Part shown: positions 35,320 to 47,483 of the stretch, piece after piece
Layout of the letters: the number at the start of each line of letters is the position of its first letter
Position numbering within the stretch: the stretch's first letter is position 1
Source: Moniliophthora roreri
Taxonomy: Eukaryota; Basidiomycota; Agaricomycetes; Agaricales; Marasmiaceae
Assembly: GCA_001466705.2 (NCBI GenBank)
Contig: LATX02000046.1
Span: forward strand, 992,001-1,056,000
DNA: 64,000 bases
Reading direction: 5' to 3'
Translations under genes and position numbers: made by a program
The notes under the pieces: generated by a model
The model's input: the letters and a program-made list of their open reading frames with translations, nothing else
Told to the model about the DNA's origin: nothing
The model's database searches: none

Positions 35320-37443
35320 TTACATAGCAAAAGCAGGGATATCTGAATCCGGTACGGCGCTCCATGACCACCACGAGCTCACTGAGGAAGATGATTCTTC
35401 TTTCGTTTCTGAGCAAAGTCGTCAGTCGAAATTCGTCTCAAGACTCAAAAAGAATCTTACCTGAGGCAATCTCCTCAAACCGACTATCCTTTACTAGCTC
35501 GAAAATAGGCAATCCGAGAGAGCAAGCGAAATCCGTCGTGGTGGGGTCGAAGCCTCTGGTTACTTGCCATGCCTGAACAGCATCATACACGTATTTTGGC
35601 CACGAACGTAAATTGAGTTTAGTTGTATACAGGTTTAGAACGGGCAGGCGAAGGCGCTTGCACACGACCTCTTGGATCCGATTCTCACCGTTCTCGTCGA
35701 GTGACCAAAAGTATATCTGGTCATTCGTCCAAGAGTTGAGATCGGAGAGACGCTCTGGCGGTGGTCGAATGAAAAGGTAGACGGCGGACGGGGTCTCGGG
35801 GGTGGAGACAGCAAGGCCGGATTCCAATTCTCGACTAACCCGCAACTCTAAAGAGGCACCAACCATGACTAAAGGGTTTGAATTAGTATCCATGCAAGTT
35901 GAAATTAAGATGCGTACAGCAACTTTCTCCCAGAACCTCATCTTGTCCGCTGAAGACACTGTTGGCCTGAGATAACCAACTTGAAACCAATAGACTGGGA
36001 GGACCGTAGACAAAAGATCGAGAGCGATTAGCCTCTTTAAAGATTTCCGGATCAAATGTAAATCTAGAGTCCACTGAGCAAAAGAGACTTGATCGAAAGC
36101 AGGACAACTAACCGCGTCAAACCACCTGCAGCAATTGTTCGGTCCAAGAACCCAGTGCAATCCGTAGTCCATGCAGTGCCTACCGTCATCCTGGCGAGCC
36201 CATTGGGCTGTGTGCCCGAATAGACAGTGTTGAGACATAGATTGTCCAGGAATTGAAGAACTTGTTCTGGTTGAACAAGGTAAGGAGGATCATTATTTTG
36301 CCAGAGACCGTTGATGCGGTAAGAGGCATTCTTAATCCAGTGGTCGTGGTCGGTATCATCTGGACAAGCCTGATGCTCGATGCCAAAGATGTCATTGACA
36401 GATAACATCACATTATGAAGGGAGGCATGAAATAAGATGTCGGTGTCCAGGCTCCCTAGCCCCAATTCCTTCAGGTATCTGGTGAAGGTATCGTCCTCAA
36501 GCATATCCGTTTTACGCGGCAGATCCTCGCAAGCAGACGTTGGCAATGTCGGTATCAATGGGAAATATGGTCCCATGGGGCCAAAAGAGACTTCACCTGT
36601 TTGTGAGTTCAACCATAGATGCCATATCATGTATGGCGTCTTTTTCTGGAGACAGGTGAGTTACGTGTTTCCTCGTATAGCTATATTACTCACGCATAAC
36701 ATCTGACCATATAAGGTTGTCCAAAACAGCTCCTTGCGGCAGAAATGACCGAAGGGTACCCATGCTTTGTAAAATTCAGTATACGCTGGCAGGAGTAAAG
36801 CCCCTCCGTACCATCGTAGAACAGAAGAACTGGAATCTTCGAGCGATTGATGCCGAACAGTTGGAAAACCACAGGATCACTGCTGCTTGATCAGTTAGAG
36901 AAGGATGGAGAAACGGAGTCACGCACTTTGGTCGAGCGTATTCCGCGAAATCCTCTTTCCAAAACTAATGGTAGGCTGTAAAAAATAACCACAGTATCAT
37001 CGAAAGATAAAAATACCTTCTTAGCATGTCCACCATGATATGAGATGGCCGTAAACTTTTGGTGTTCATTGCCAAAAAGGCGGACGTGGTAGACGGTGCT
37101 TGAGCCTTGCACTGACTCGACGACCCCATCAACATTTCGCTCTATTCCCCAACGATCACCCGAGTGCATCTTCTCCACTTTATAGATATCACCACTAAGA
37201 ATCTTGTGATACTGACTCGGAGTTCATTTAGCATTTCGGGATTTCATTGAGATTTAGCGACGAACTTACCTGGTCCGAGTCGTTGCCACGCTTCTTCTTC
37301 TCTCTTTTTGCTATCGCTCGTCCTGGTCTTCCAATGCGCACGATGCGAATGTAGTTGTTGGTGGTCTGATTGTGCTGGTCACCATCTACAACATTCACCG
37401 TCGTGTCCCTCATCGAAAAATTGCTTGCGTTGGAGAAGGCCAT
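35320..37443 (-). CDS. Copy B: full-length pseudokinase-like WWSW-tail family protein
   Basis: The start is ATG 37443 and the stop TAA 35322-35320. About ten exons have the same layout as copy C, and all frames are open. The N-terminal motif is VNVVDGDQHNQTTNNYIRIV, followed by GRPGRAIAKREKKKR. The N-lobe-like region reads YHKILSGDIYKVEK, FTAISYHGGHAKK, FQLFGINRSKIPVLLFYD. The middle exon starts IWHLWLNSQTGEVSFG, and later come VYLFIRPPPERLSDLNSW and WQVTRGFDPTTTDFACSLGL. The last exon ends SSWWSWSAVPDSDIPAFAM. The residue equivalent to the kinase VAIK lysine is Tyr (AISYHG), and no HRD or DFG exists, so catalysis is not expected. It is the only intact copy on the minus strand and lies tail-to-tail with the MFS gene. 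The function is unknown. Confidence 0.8.
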
Positions 37444-39690
37444 GTTTGCTTGCTTAGTCTGAGCTGCTTTACAAAGTGAGAGTGGTCAAGAGGGTACGCG
37501 TGTTGCTAACAAAGTACAGCATCCCTATTTTTGACTAGTGATGGCGTCTGCCATAGTTTGTACCATGATGATCGGCTGGACTGATTGATGAATGCACTGA
37601 AGAAAAAAATTGCGGAATTAGACTGACAAGACTGCACAGTGCACGTACATGCAAGGCTCATCGAGCTCACCAGCCTCATTTGGGACGAATCGCAATTTGG
37701 AAGATGGAACCGAGCCGCTCACGATCGTGCGGGGACACCTCTCAACCGAATATCCACAATGCCGAAAACACAAACCTAGGCCTTACTTAAACCTATCCCT
37801 CAACTCGGCATTCCCAGAAGTGACGTGTTTGATACTGATTGCTGTTATTCGTGAACAGTTATACCACACCTTCCTGAAGCGGATACGATTTCACCTGATG
37901 GAATGCTGACCACGATGCCGAATTGTTTCATCTACACTCAGCACGGGCTTCTCGGTGTGCTCCCCAGAGGAAACATAAAGGACATGGGAGACATAAGAAT
38001 CTATGAGTATAAAGATGCGAGAGTCGAGCGACGTCAACGCCCCATCTGAGTGATACCTTCCGACCCTGGGCCCATCTCACCACCCGTCACTCCCTTTTTC
38101 CATACTATACACCTCACCCTATACCCTGCAGAAATATCCACGAGATGGGGAGGTGCCATCTCTCCTAGAGTACGCTTGCCTTGAAACTGGCAAACGAGCT
38201 GTATCCCCGAAGCTCACGACGATGGGCCGCATTGAGGCCGCGCTGCATACTCAGCATCAGAGAATGCACAGAAGTGACGCGTGTCGGAGGTGCATGCCTT
38301 CTCTGGGGAGAATCGGTAGATTGGAAGGGATTATGGGTGCGGAGATAGTGGGAGGTGTATGTGGTAGTGCTTTCTTGGCCCAATGGAGAGGTTTCGACGA
38401 AGATTGCGGGGTGGTGACGCGAGATTCTCATCTTGATTTGCTGTGGTCATGAAAAGTGTTCTCGCTGAGCATTTTCGCCATCGCTTTCTTCAGCCTACTC
38501 TCGGTGACTCAGACGAGCGGAATAAACCGTCGCGCTCGGTGACATCGTGTCGAAATACTGAAGCCTCTTCGCTAGAGGCTGTAGGGATGGCAGCCTGATC
38601 TGACGGGTATATAGGTAGAGAAAAGAGTAGTAGAGGTTTGAGCAGGTCGAAAGGGACGTCAAAAGTCGAAGTCGAAGCCAGTGGGTAATATTGGAAGGGA
38701 TTCTGTAGATATATTTAGAGAAGGCGCTGGCGGAAGCTCCGTGAACGAGCAGTCCGGTGCATGGGATACTTGAATTCCATCCTATTATTTCTTCGATTAG
38801 GAAACTACGGAGATTGTGCCAGTATGCATAAAGTAACTTACGATAGGAATACAGTCAAGGTCGCGATAGGAAGTCATATTTAGATCGATCCCTGGGGTCT
38901 CTTTATCATTATGGAACGTGATATCGCCCAGTCATCGTTCGTCGTCCGTCGTTATGGGAAGGAGGGCAGTCTGTTCTTTGTACAGCTGGTCAGTTCTACT
39001 CGGCGACAGCGAGGAATAGAGGACTTGCCTAGCTCTCAACACATTGACTCTGCTGGGGGTAGGTTGCTTGTCCATGCCATGGGGGTTAGGTTTCGGTCCC
39101 CTTTCCATGTGCTATGCAAAAACGGAAAGGCACTGACAGATTAGTCTCGATCTGAGCTGTGCTAGGTTGACTCAGGAGAAGATAGAGTGCTTTAGAGTTT
39201 CAATCTTTTAAGCAACTTCACGGATGTTAGCTGAGCAGAATCAACAAGACAGGCACCCATGCCTCTCCATTGCAATTGTCCCAGAAACCTTCGTCAATTA
39301 TAATTCAGGCCGTTCTGAACCACGAAACGTCTCCCATATCAGAGGTCAGCGATTTCCTGCTTTTGCTGAGGACTTTCTTTTGACCTGCGAAGGCGTGTCC
39401 AAACTGTGACCGAAATGGGCGTAATAGCTCGAGGGGAAGTTTGAAAGTTGTCGAATCCTATTAGTCCTTCGTCAAAAAGGTTTACAATCAAGTAATGAAG
39501 ACAAGCACACCGATACTAAATGCACCCTCACCGTCTCCCCTTCCAATTAGTTCACTGACCCTTCCTGTCGAAGAACCATCGAGCTTGTAAACCAGGTACC
39601 GGTATCACGTGCGTAAGGAATCGGATAGCCCCGGATAGCCAGCGTACAAGTAGCTCACACGTGGGAACAAGTCCTCGAGGCCTGTTGCTT

Positions 39691-40260
39691 TTATACCACA
39701 ACCATCGACGTCAAGAGGACAAGATCCAGCACTCTCAACCCTCGAGATACATCTCGATGTCCGATTTTGACTGAATGGGTCAATCCCTCTGATAATCGCT
39801 GGCTAAACGCCGCGATGGAGAGTTCTGTTTACCCTTGCCATACTTCGTCTTCGCTGGATGGTTCATCATCGTCAGTGGAGAATGTTGCTGTGACCCGGCG
39901 GTGGCATGTCAGGCTCTCATCTCAAACCTCGTTTCGAGCTCGAGGCTAGCTTTGCACCACGACCATTGATATCAAGATGACAAGGGCCAGCCTCAAGACA
40001 AATTCAAGGCTCAAATCCGGCTGAATGGGTTGTTTCCATTCGATGGGACAGAATTATTCCGCCTGACAGTCTCTCGGTCGTTGGTTTCGACTGGATGATG
40101 GAAGCTCCAACATATCCTGGTTCTTCAAATAAAGGGAGCTCTGTATACCCTTGTCAGACCTCGTCCTCGCTGGATGAAAGATGCACCATCATCGTCAGTG
40201 GGAACGTCGCTGGAACCCGGCGATGGCATGACAGGCTCTTATCTCGAGCTTCTTTTCTGC
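39691..40260. repeat. Tandem duplication, two diverged units of about 260 and 310 bases
   Basis: Unit 1 begins ttataccacaaccatcgacg at 39691 and unit 2 begins tttgcaccacgaccattgat at 39951. Both then contain gactgaatgggt or gctgaatgggt, tctgt(t/a)taccctt, a tcgtc(t/c)tcgctggatg stretch, atcatcgtcagtgg, and acccggcg(g/a)tggcatg. In one frame both encode SSVYPC.TSSSLD and TRRWH.RL, but with no conserved start or splice sites. The two copies may be duplicated remnants of a small gene. Confidence 0.75.
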
Positions 40261-41249
40261 AGAGCAAATTGAAGCTCAGCGGTCAACATTGTTCTACAGT
40301 GATGAACGTGGAATCCTGCAATACCTCTTACCAGAAATATCATCTTCGCCGGATTAAATCCCTTGCGAAAGATGTGGCTAGAAATGTTCTCTGGCACTGG
40401 CAATGTGAAGGATCGCTCGCGATAGGATGAGACTCGTCATCAAATGTTTGCTGCAAGCGCCTCAATGTCGACACGCAAGGCATGGCAGAGCGCTGTTCAA
40501 GGGCAGTCTCTGTTGTGGATAACGAAAGTTGTCCTTCTAGGTTGGTGGCCGAGATGAGGGGGGCTCTCATCCTAGGTCACGAACCGGGTCATTGAATGTA
40601 TCGCCTTGCTGGTACTCATGATCTTTTTGGGGGCCGGCCCACTTTTGTCCATTATCGTGGTCGTTTTTTGTCGTTGGATGCTCATGCATTCACAATGATG
40701 AGCGTGGCTGGGAACTTTGAGTCCTGGCACAAAGTGGAGCATGTCTCCACCCTTGTAAGCGTCCGGCCTCTACGTGGCACAAGGGACAAGTACCTACTCC
40801 TAGTAGGGAAACCAACGGACGCCTCGCTTCTGGTTTCTGCGATAACTCTTTACTCTATTGTGAATTGAGCCGAGAGGAGTTGGTGAGCATGCAGAGAGAT
40901 CTTCAGAGTACGGGTATGAAAGGTGAGTTTGAGGGCATTGTATCACATCAGGTTCTGTTCGAGGAACGCGGATTCAGGGTTGATGTACAGTAGGAGTGTA
41001 GGAGTGACACCAAAGCAACATGACGTCATTCCCGCCATAAAGGTCTTCCCAGCGTGGTGATGCAGATCGTGTGGCCGTGCCTTTTGAAACGACCATAATC
41101 TCGATGCCCATCCGTAAATGTAAGATGATGATGCCTCTTCACTTCGATATGTCAGTAGTATATTGTGTTACATTCCTAGATGGTGTACCGACGGAGCTCG
41201 TGCTCTAGTTCTCTGGGCGTCGTTGGCACCGATAATGATGAACTAGCTA

Positions 41250-41543
41250 GTGCAGATGAGTACGTCGTTAAGCGAGAGTGAGTAGGTAGGAATTACATGC
41301 ATAGCGCTATATACTCCAGGGTACTTGAATGAATCCAGAGCGAACCATATAAGCTAGGGCGAAGGGCGAGAACGCAATAGGCCAACAGAGATGGCTCAGC
41401 TCCGCTTTTCATAGCTCTGTGCGCAAGCTTCAATCCGTGCCATGCATATGTCAAGCGCGACAGAGTCCCTATCTGTGCTAAGACTTCCAGTTAGCTTTGG
41501 ATTGTGGGGCTCGGTGGATTTGAACATACCAGCAGTCCCGTCG
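41250..41543 (-). repeat. Segment duplicated at 46618-46962 (possible 3' exon remnant)
   Basis: Both begin tagtgc(a)gatgagta/tagtgcgaatgagta, share ttaagcgagagt, share caag(c/t)gcgacaga/aa, and end cataccag(c/t)(a/c)gtcccgtc. On the minus strand a conserved donor-intron-acceptor (gtatgt to (t/c)ttag or cctag) precedes similar frames (SLWIHSSTLEYIALCM here, SLWVHSNPMEHTELYI there). This suggests paralogous 3' ends of an unidentified minus-strand gene. Confidence 0.6.
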
Positions 41544-44197
41544 AGCATTGACCGATATCATAGAGGTTTCTGGATGTGATGGATTGGGTGGTACTGGCCG
41601 GAGAGTCAGGAGACGGAAATCGTGGTGTTGATTGCAAGCAAGCCAAAGCGCTCGCGGCTCGCATCTTGTCTTTGGACCTTGACCATAGTCTTCGTCTCTC
41701 TGCGTCTCTAATACGGCCACGAGCAAGGCGCAGGGGGAGCATACTATAGCAATCCAAGGACCAGGAAGGTGCGTCAATTGTCTTCATGTCAACCTGTTCC
41801 TGATACCTGTTCCTTTTCTACACCCCCAGAACTCAGCCACGACATCGCCATTCAACCTCGGAATCCCAAGAAATGATCCTGACGGGAACACTGAAACTCT
41901 ATGAATGATAGCAGGGATTTGATGTGTCTTTCGCTGCGATCGTAATTCCTTTATCCAACTTCGGCGGGCTCAAGGACTTACTTGCGTCAAACATCATAAT
42001 GAAGCGAAGAACAGTCCGCGATTCCCATCGTCTTCATGACACAGGCGGTCGTGACCACAGATTAGGTGCGTAACTCCCCACCTTCCCTTTTTCAACATCC
42101 TTTGTATTCAGATATCAAGAAATATAGACTGTATCACGAAAAATCGCCAAGGTGGCGGTATCATCAAGACCGATTTTGAGCACAGAGCCTCATGATCTAC
42201 ACATGGCAATCCACAACCTTCACCTGCGCAACCGCCATCATCCTCAATTCCCTGTTTACCTTCGTCCATCCAGACATAGGTACCAACACTCACAAATTCC
42301 AGCGTACCTTCCCAACACCCTGCTGACTAGTTAGAATGAAAGGCCGGCTCGTACTTGAGCCCGTTGCGGACGTAGCAATTCTTCTCACACCATCGCGTTA
42401 CTTTTTAGCCTCTGGATATCGGTTTACTTCTAGTTCCACGCCATCGCATCTTCTGGGTCTCACCCTTCAAACGCTTAACCTCGCTGCACATGAAAGGTAA
42501 TACGATGTACCTAACGATGGGTGCGTACATATACTAGCTCTGCTCGTGCCTCTCGTACTCAAAGAGCGGATGAATAATGCGTGAGGTATGTCTCCTTTTT
42601 GCATTTCCATCACTTTCTGAGTATTGATATCATGCTTTACCCTTGCTTAGATCGATTAATCGCATCTGCCGACCATATGGAAGGCGTCCTGGTTCACCCG
42701 TATTCAACATGAACTCAAAGATGCACTGAGCAGACAGTGCATCTCTCGGGCCAGAAAATAGTGTTGAAGATTCGGAAACTTGAGGGCTTTTCCGTGAGTT
42801 GCACCTTCAATCGAGTCATCTAAAGTTCTCGACTGACATGGGTTTCCAAAAATCAGAGATTGGCGAAATCTGGTTGGGATCGTGAGGATTCCGGAAGTGC
42901 GTATCTTCTCTTTCTACACCCATATCACTTCATGTTGAGCGCGAATCTGCAGCATTCTGGTCAAACCGCTATTTTCGATAACGGGAAGGATGTAGGGTCG
43001 GGGTACGACTTCGAAGGATAGGAAGAGGAGGATGCATCAGCTCAGCGCTTGAAGATTCTTTCTTGGTGAAGTCGTCGGTGATACACACTAGATAAGAACT
43101 ACGTTCACATAATCATCGACTCCTGAATTGAATTTCCAGCTTGGCCTGTGCTATTCCCAAGTGCTCGTGCTCGTGTGAAGAGTGACGATGTGTCCCATTC
43201 AACGCAAGTTGTTGTAGCACAACGAAATTCATAGCGGTAGCGCTGCGAGGTCATTGATGTAAGGCAGCATTCTTAATCAGCTTTCATCAAACTTAAGCCA
43301 ACAGAAAGCTAAATTGAGTCTACCGAGTGCCATGACATCTACTATCCCAGCGGCTGGGGGCCGGGAGGCAGCAATGAAACGAGTTGTTTCTGGTGGACGG
43401 AATTGGGTAGTTCGGAGTGTTGGCTGGTGGCTTTTGAATTTGATGGGTCGAGCAATACTAAGGGGTAAGGAGAAATAACGGTGATGGGTACAGGTGTAGG
43501 GATAGATCCCCATGCCACGAAAACGAAGTCTGCTTGTATCCAGGGGAGCGAATTTGTGACCAGATATTTCTTCGTCCTCGGCTTATCCTTCATGAGCTGT
43601 CTCCTTGCTTCTTCCCTCATCCAACGCCCAAAACCGACTCTGGACTTGAAGAATTGCGACTTGGAAGAAAAACGCGATAACGGGATGTGGATCCATAGCA
43701 TTGGACGTACTGTAAATCATGAATGTTGCGCAGTGGTATATTTTGTGGAGGAAATGCAGTAACTGGCTGTGTACTTTCTCGAGTGAGAGCACAACGTTGG
43801 TGTTTTATGCCCAAGTCGGGTGTGGTGGTCAGAAAAGAGTCGGCGAAGGATATGCCTTTGGTGGTGGATGCGATCTCAGGCTAAGGCTTCTGAATCTCAA
43901 CGCGGAAGAGGAAGACAAGCATCATTTCCAGCTATTCTGCATCAATAATTCCAAGCTGTGGTTGTACTGCATCCTCCGTTACATCGAGATAACTTGCTTC
44001 AGCTCGTGAATTCTATCCTGTTCACCTTGAGCCTCGAGTCCCTCACCTGCGCTACTCAGGCAAGTTTTATCCTCACCGACGCTGGAACTGCCGCTCTGTC
44101 GTCGTTTCAACACACTGTTCCCTCAGTCGATACAGCATGTCATGTCTTCAGTGATTCTTTTCCTCCTACCATCACCACCACCAACATCCAGTCTACC

Positions 44198-46447
44198 ATG
44201 CTCAATAATGTGCAAAATGTTGCTATCAGTGAAAATGCGACACTTAGTGTCGTCCATCGTGATCAGTATAATCAAACGACTATCAACCGGATTGTGCATG
44301 TGGGAAGGCCAGGAAGGACATTCGTGAAGAGGGGGAGGAAGAAGTACAACAGCGGTACCGAATACGACCAGGTGAGATGTCTGCTGACTCAATGAGATGT
44401 ACTGTGCTGTTTGCTTATTGGACTCAGTATCGCGAGGTTATCCGAGGCGACATACACAAACTCGAGCAGCTTTCTTCGCAAGATGTCTGGGACTGGGAAT
44501 GGAAAGATGGCAACCTCGTCCAGACATATTCCTATCGAAAAACCATTCATCAAGCACAGGTTTATGGCGATGACAGAGTTTTTACAGCAATCTCTTATCA
44601 TGGACGAGATGCTGAAAAGGTTCGCTATCGCTCTACTCACTGTTTATTCGTCTTCATGTCATGTTTGCAGTTCTGGAAGAAGGATTTCGTGAAATGCTGT
44701 CAAGCCGAGTGTGTGTCTCCACTTCCTCATCTTCGTCATATTGACCTCCCTCAGCGATCCAGCGGTTTTGGTACAACTATTCGGTATCAATCGGTCAAAG
44801 GTACCGACGCTTCTCTTTTATGATGGTATGTAAGCATGCTGCTTTAGGCGAATGTTGAAGGTGATTGAAGATTGGCGCAGATTGGTTACCGTTGGGCTGT
44901 TTCCACGACAAACTGTCAGAAACTTTTTGGGAGAAATTTTACTTGGCTGTATACAGTGACGCTTGGTGGCGAAGGATTGGTGGGTGTGTTCAGCTTTCAG
45001 TAATGAGGAGAACTTACATGCCTTCAGATAACTCCAGCCATCTTTTTGGTAGCCCATGGTTGAATTCGCGAACAGGCCGCATCTCTCCTGGACCTGATGG
45101 ATTGTCCACTCTTTTCATCAGTACAAGGGTTCTGTACAACTACGAAGATATGCCTTCTGTGATGGAGATGGCCAACGCCGACACCTGTTTCAAATTCTTC
45201 AACAAAACTGGAGCTGGGAACCTCGACCTCGATGTTGTACAATATGCCTATTACCGTTATGCCTCCATGACTATCCAAGGTCTCTTGGGTATCACCTCCG
45301 TGAATTGTCGCAATCACACATTACATGATCGCTTCACAAAAGAGGGATCTTATAGTTCTTGGCGGTGTAATCGGTATTCACATATTGAATGTGATGAAGC
45401 CCGAGTCCAGGATTTTGTAGGCAAGCTACGATGGAACACTGTCTATTCAGGTGCACAGCTAGAGGAGATAACCTTTGTAAAGGAAGGACTTGTCGGCTCC
45501 TGGAAGATTAACTCGGAGAGGGACGGGACGCTAATCGACAGTGGATTGACAAGGTCAGTCACTTTTTGATTGCCTAGCAATTCCATGTCGCTCAAATGCT
45601 TTAGGTTTCAATTCGATGATGAACAGCTCCGACACGGCCTCTCTGTTTTCTTCAGCACGAGAGTAGTCGGAGAGGCATGGTTGTCGCAGGCCCATAGGTC
45701 CGACCTGACCACTTACGAACCAGGAACTTGTTGTATGTTCTCATGAGTTGTCCGCTTCTAGTAACGGTTTGCTGAATCAGAGTAGTCATTCCCGATCTAT
45801 ATTGTTCTGGTCATTCGGTATCGCGACACAAGGGATCTGATGTCTCTACTCTGAAACTCCCATCCTCCGTCTACCTTTTTCTTCGACCGCCCCCACCAAG
45901 TCTGGCAGATATCGATTCTTGGTGGATCCAGGTATCTTTCTGGTCCTTCGACGCGAACGGTACCTGCAAGATCCCCGAAGCAGAATGCAAACGCATGGGC
46001 CTCCCAAATGTTGCCTTGAATTATGTTAATGTCCGTCTTCAGAAATGGTCCAAGTATGTATACGATGCCATTCATGCATGGCAAGTCGCCAGAGGCTTTG
46101 ACCCAACAACCACGGATTTCGCGCGCTCTCTTAGCCTCCCAATTTTCGAACCAGGAACCACTCGGTTCGAGGACATTTTCGAAGGTGAGATATGTTCCTG
46201 AACGTGAAAGTACATTTCAATTGACACTCAGCAGAAGAATCAGCTCCGATAGTCGATTCCCTAGCACCTCAGGTCAGCACTTCCGACGAAACAGTTTCAG
46301 GTGAGGGTTGAGTTTCCCGATTCTGGAAGGCATATTTCAACTGAACAACGGTATTTAGAGAAAGAAGAACCCGCATCTTCTTCGACTGGTTCATGGTGGT
46401 CTTGGACCGCCATACCGCAATCAGATATATCTGCATTTGCGGTTTGA
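44198..46447 (+). CDS. Copy C: full-length pseudokinase-like WWSW-tail family protein
   Basis: The ten exons are phase-checked: 44198-44371, 44428-44619, 44671-44708, 44755-44825, 44881-44979, 45028-45553, 45605-45732, 45786-46184, 46232-46300 and 46359-46447, giving 594 residues. Residues 8-40: VAISENATLSVVHRDQYNQT then TINRIVHVGRPGR; then basic FVKRGRKK. Residues 59-190 resemble a kinase N-lobe: REVIRGDIHKLEQL, YRKTIHQAQVYGDD, FTAISYHGRDAEKFWKKD, LVQLFGINRSKVPTLLFYDD. The ATP-lysine position is Tyr and there is no C-lobe. Residues 225-420 start SPWLNSRTGRISPGP and include NTVYSGAQLEE. Residues about 470-540 contain VYLFLRPPPPSLADIDSWW and AIHAWQVARGFDPTTTDFAR. The last exon ends SWWSWTAIPQSDISAFAV. 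The same 12 bases, cagtctaccatg, span the start here and in copy E, which supports the start. The role is unknown. Confidence 0.85.
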
Positions 46448-46617
46448 TGACCTACTCCAGCGCGGCGCGGTCGTATTCATGGCAGTTCGAATCTGAGAAC
46501 GTTCTCGGGATCGGCTTGGACCATTACTGGTCAGAACATACATTCCTCGAATGATTTTTTAGTAGGAAGAACACTCATTACATGATTTGACGAGGTCCGT
46601 ACTTTGGTTCCCCAAGT

Positions 46618-46962
46618 AGTGCGAATGAGTATGACATTAAGCGAGAGTAAACGTTACATAGGAGGTAAGAATTAATAAGAATTAATATATAGCTCTGTAT
46701 GCTCCATGGGATTCGAATGCACCCATAGCGAGATGTCTGAACCCCGCCGGAATGAATAGCCAAAACGCGACATGGCTAGCAGAGATGCCTCGTCGCCGAA
46801 GCAACTCAATTTTCCATGGCCTTGCGTGCAAGCCTCAATTATAGTAGAATAGCGATGGGTTTTGTGCTGTCTATCAAGTGCGACAAAATCTTTATGTGTG
46901 CTAGGGTTTCATTAGTTTGTAGTGGGGCTCAGTGCAAATTGCACATACCAGTCGTCCCGTCA
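46618..46962 (-). repeat. Segment duplicated at 41250-41543
   Basis: This is the partner of the copy at 41250. Here the minus-strand frame is interrupted (for example TAA after PIAILL), so this copy is more decayed. Confidence 0.6.
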
Positions 46963-47483
46963 AACTCTGAACCTACAGCTATCCCAGGCGTGGTTGTGTA
47001 GGTGTTGGTGCACCCCAATTATTCTTCCTTGCCTTCTTTGCAAAATCAGAGTCGCTTGTCGGGCACGAATCCGAAATGGCTGGCTTAGCGCCATCTACGA
47101 CGCGTGGAAGTGAGTATTACCTCGAGGTTTGATTCTGAAAACAACTCACTTTTTGATTTGGACGATGACAACGACGAGGAGTTGCGTTTGGAGTCTTTGG
47201 GAATGAGAGAGGCAGTAGATTCGGAGAATTTCTTTGACATGGTGGTGAAGAGAGACATTTGTGTGATAGATGGAATAGGTCTTTAGTTGAAGGCGTATGA
47301 CTGGAGAGGCTGTAGTTTCTGTTTTAACGAGACATTGTCGGCCGCTTTTTATACCTTCTCGATATGAACTCAGGTTAGCCGGTTTTCATTTCATTTCGAA
47401 ATCTATGGGCGCCATGGAACTTTTGACTCGATTAACATTCAGTGCGGTTGCGGAACCGCGGGACGCGTCATCCGCACAGGCCG

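Larger units (their letters stand above)
37444..44197. other. Long gene-poor stretch (about 6.7 kb) with local duplications
   Basis: Frames such as 38153-38452, 42108-42334 and 43342-43701 (minus) have no recognisable domain. The last, WIQADFVFVAWGSIPTPVPI, looks mildly protein-like. Tandemly duplicated blocks at 39691-40260 and a segment duplicated elsewhere (41250-41543) are listed separately. No RNA gene was found. Confidence 0.4.
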
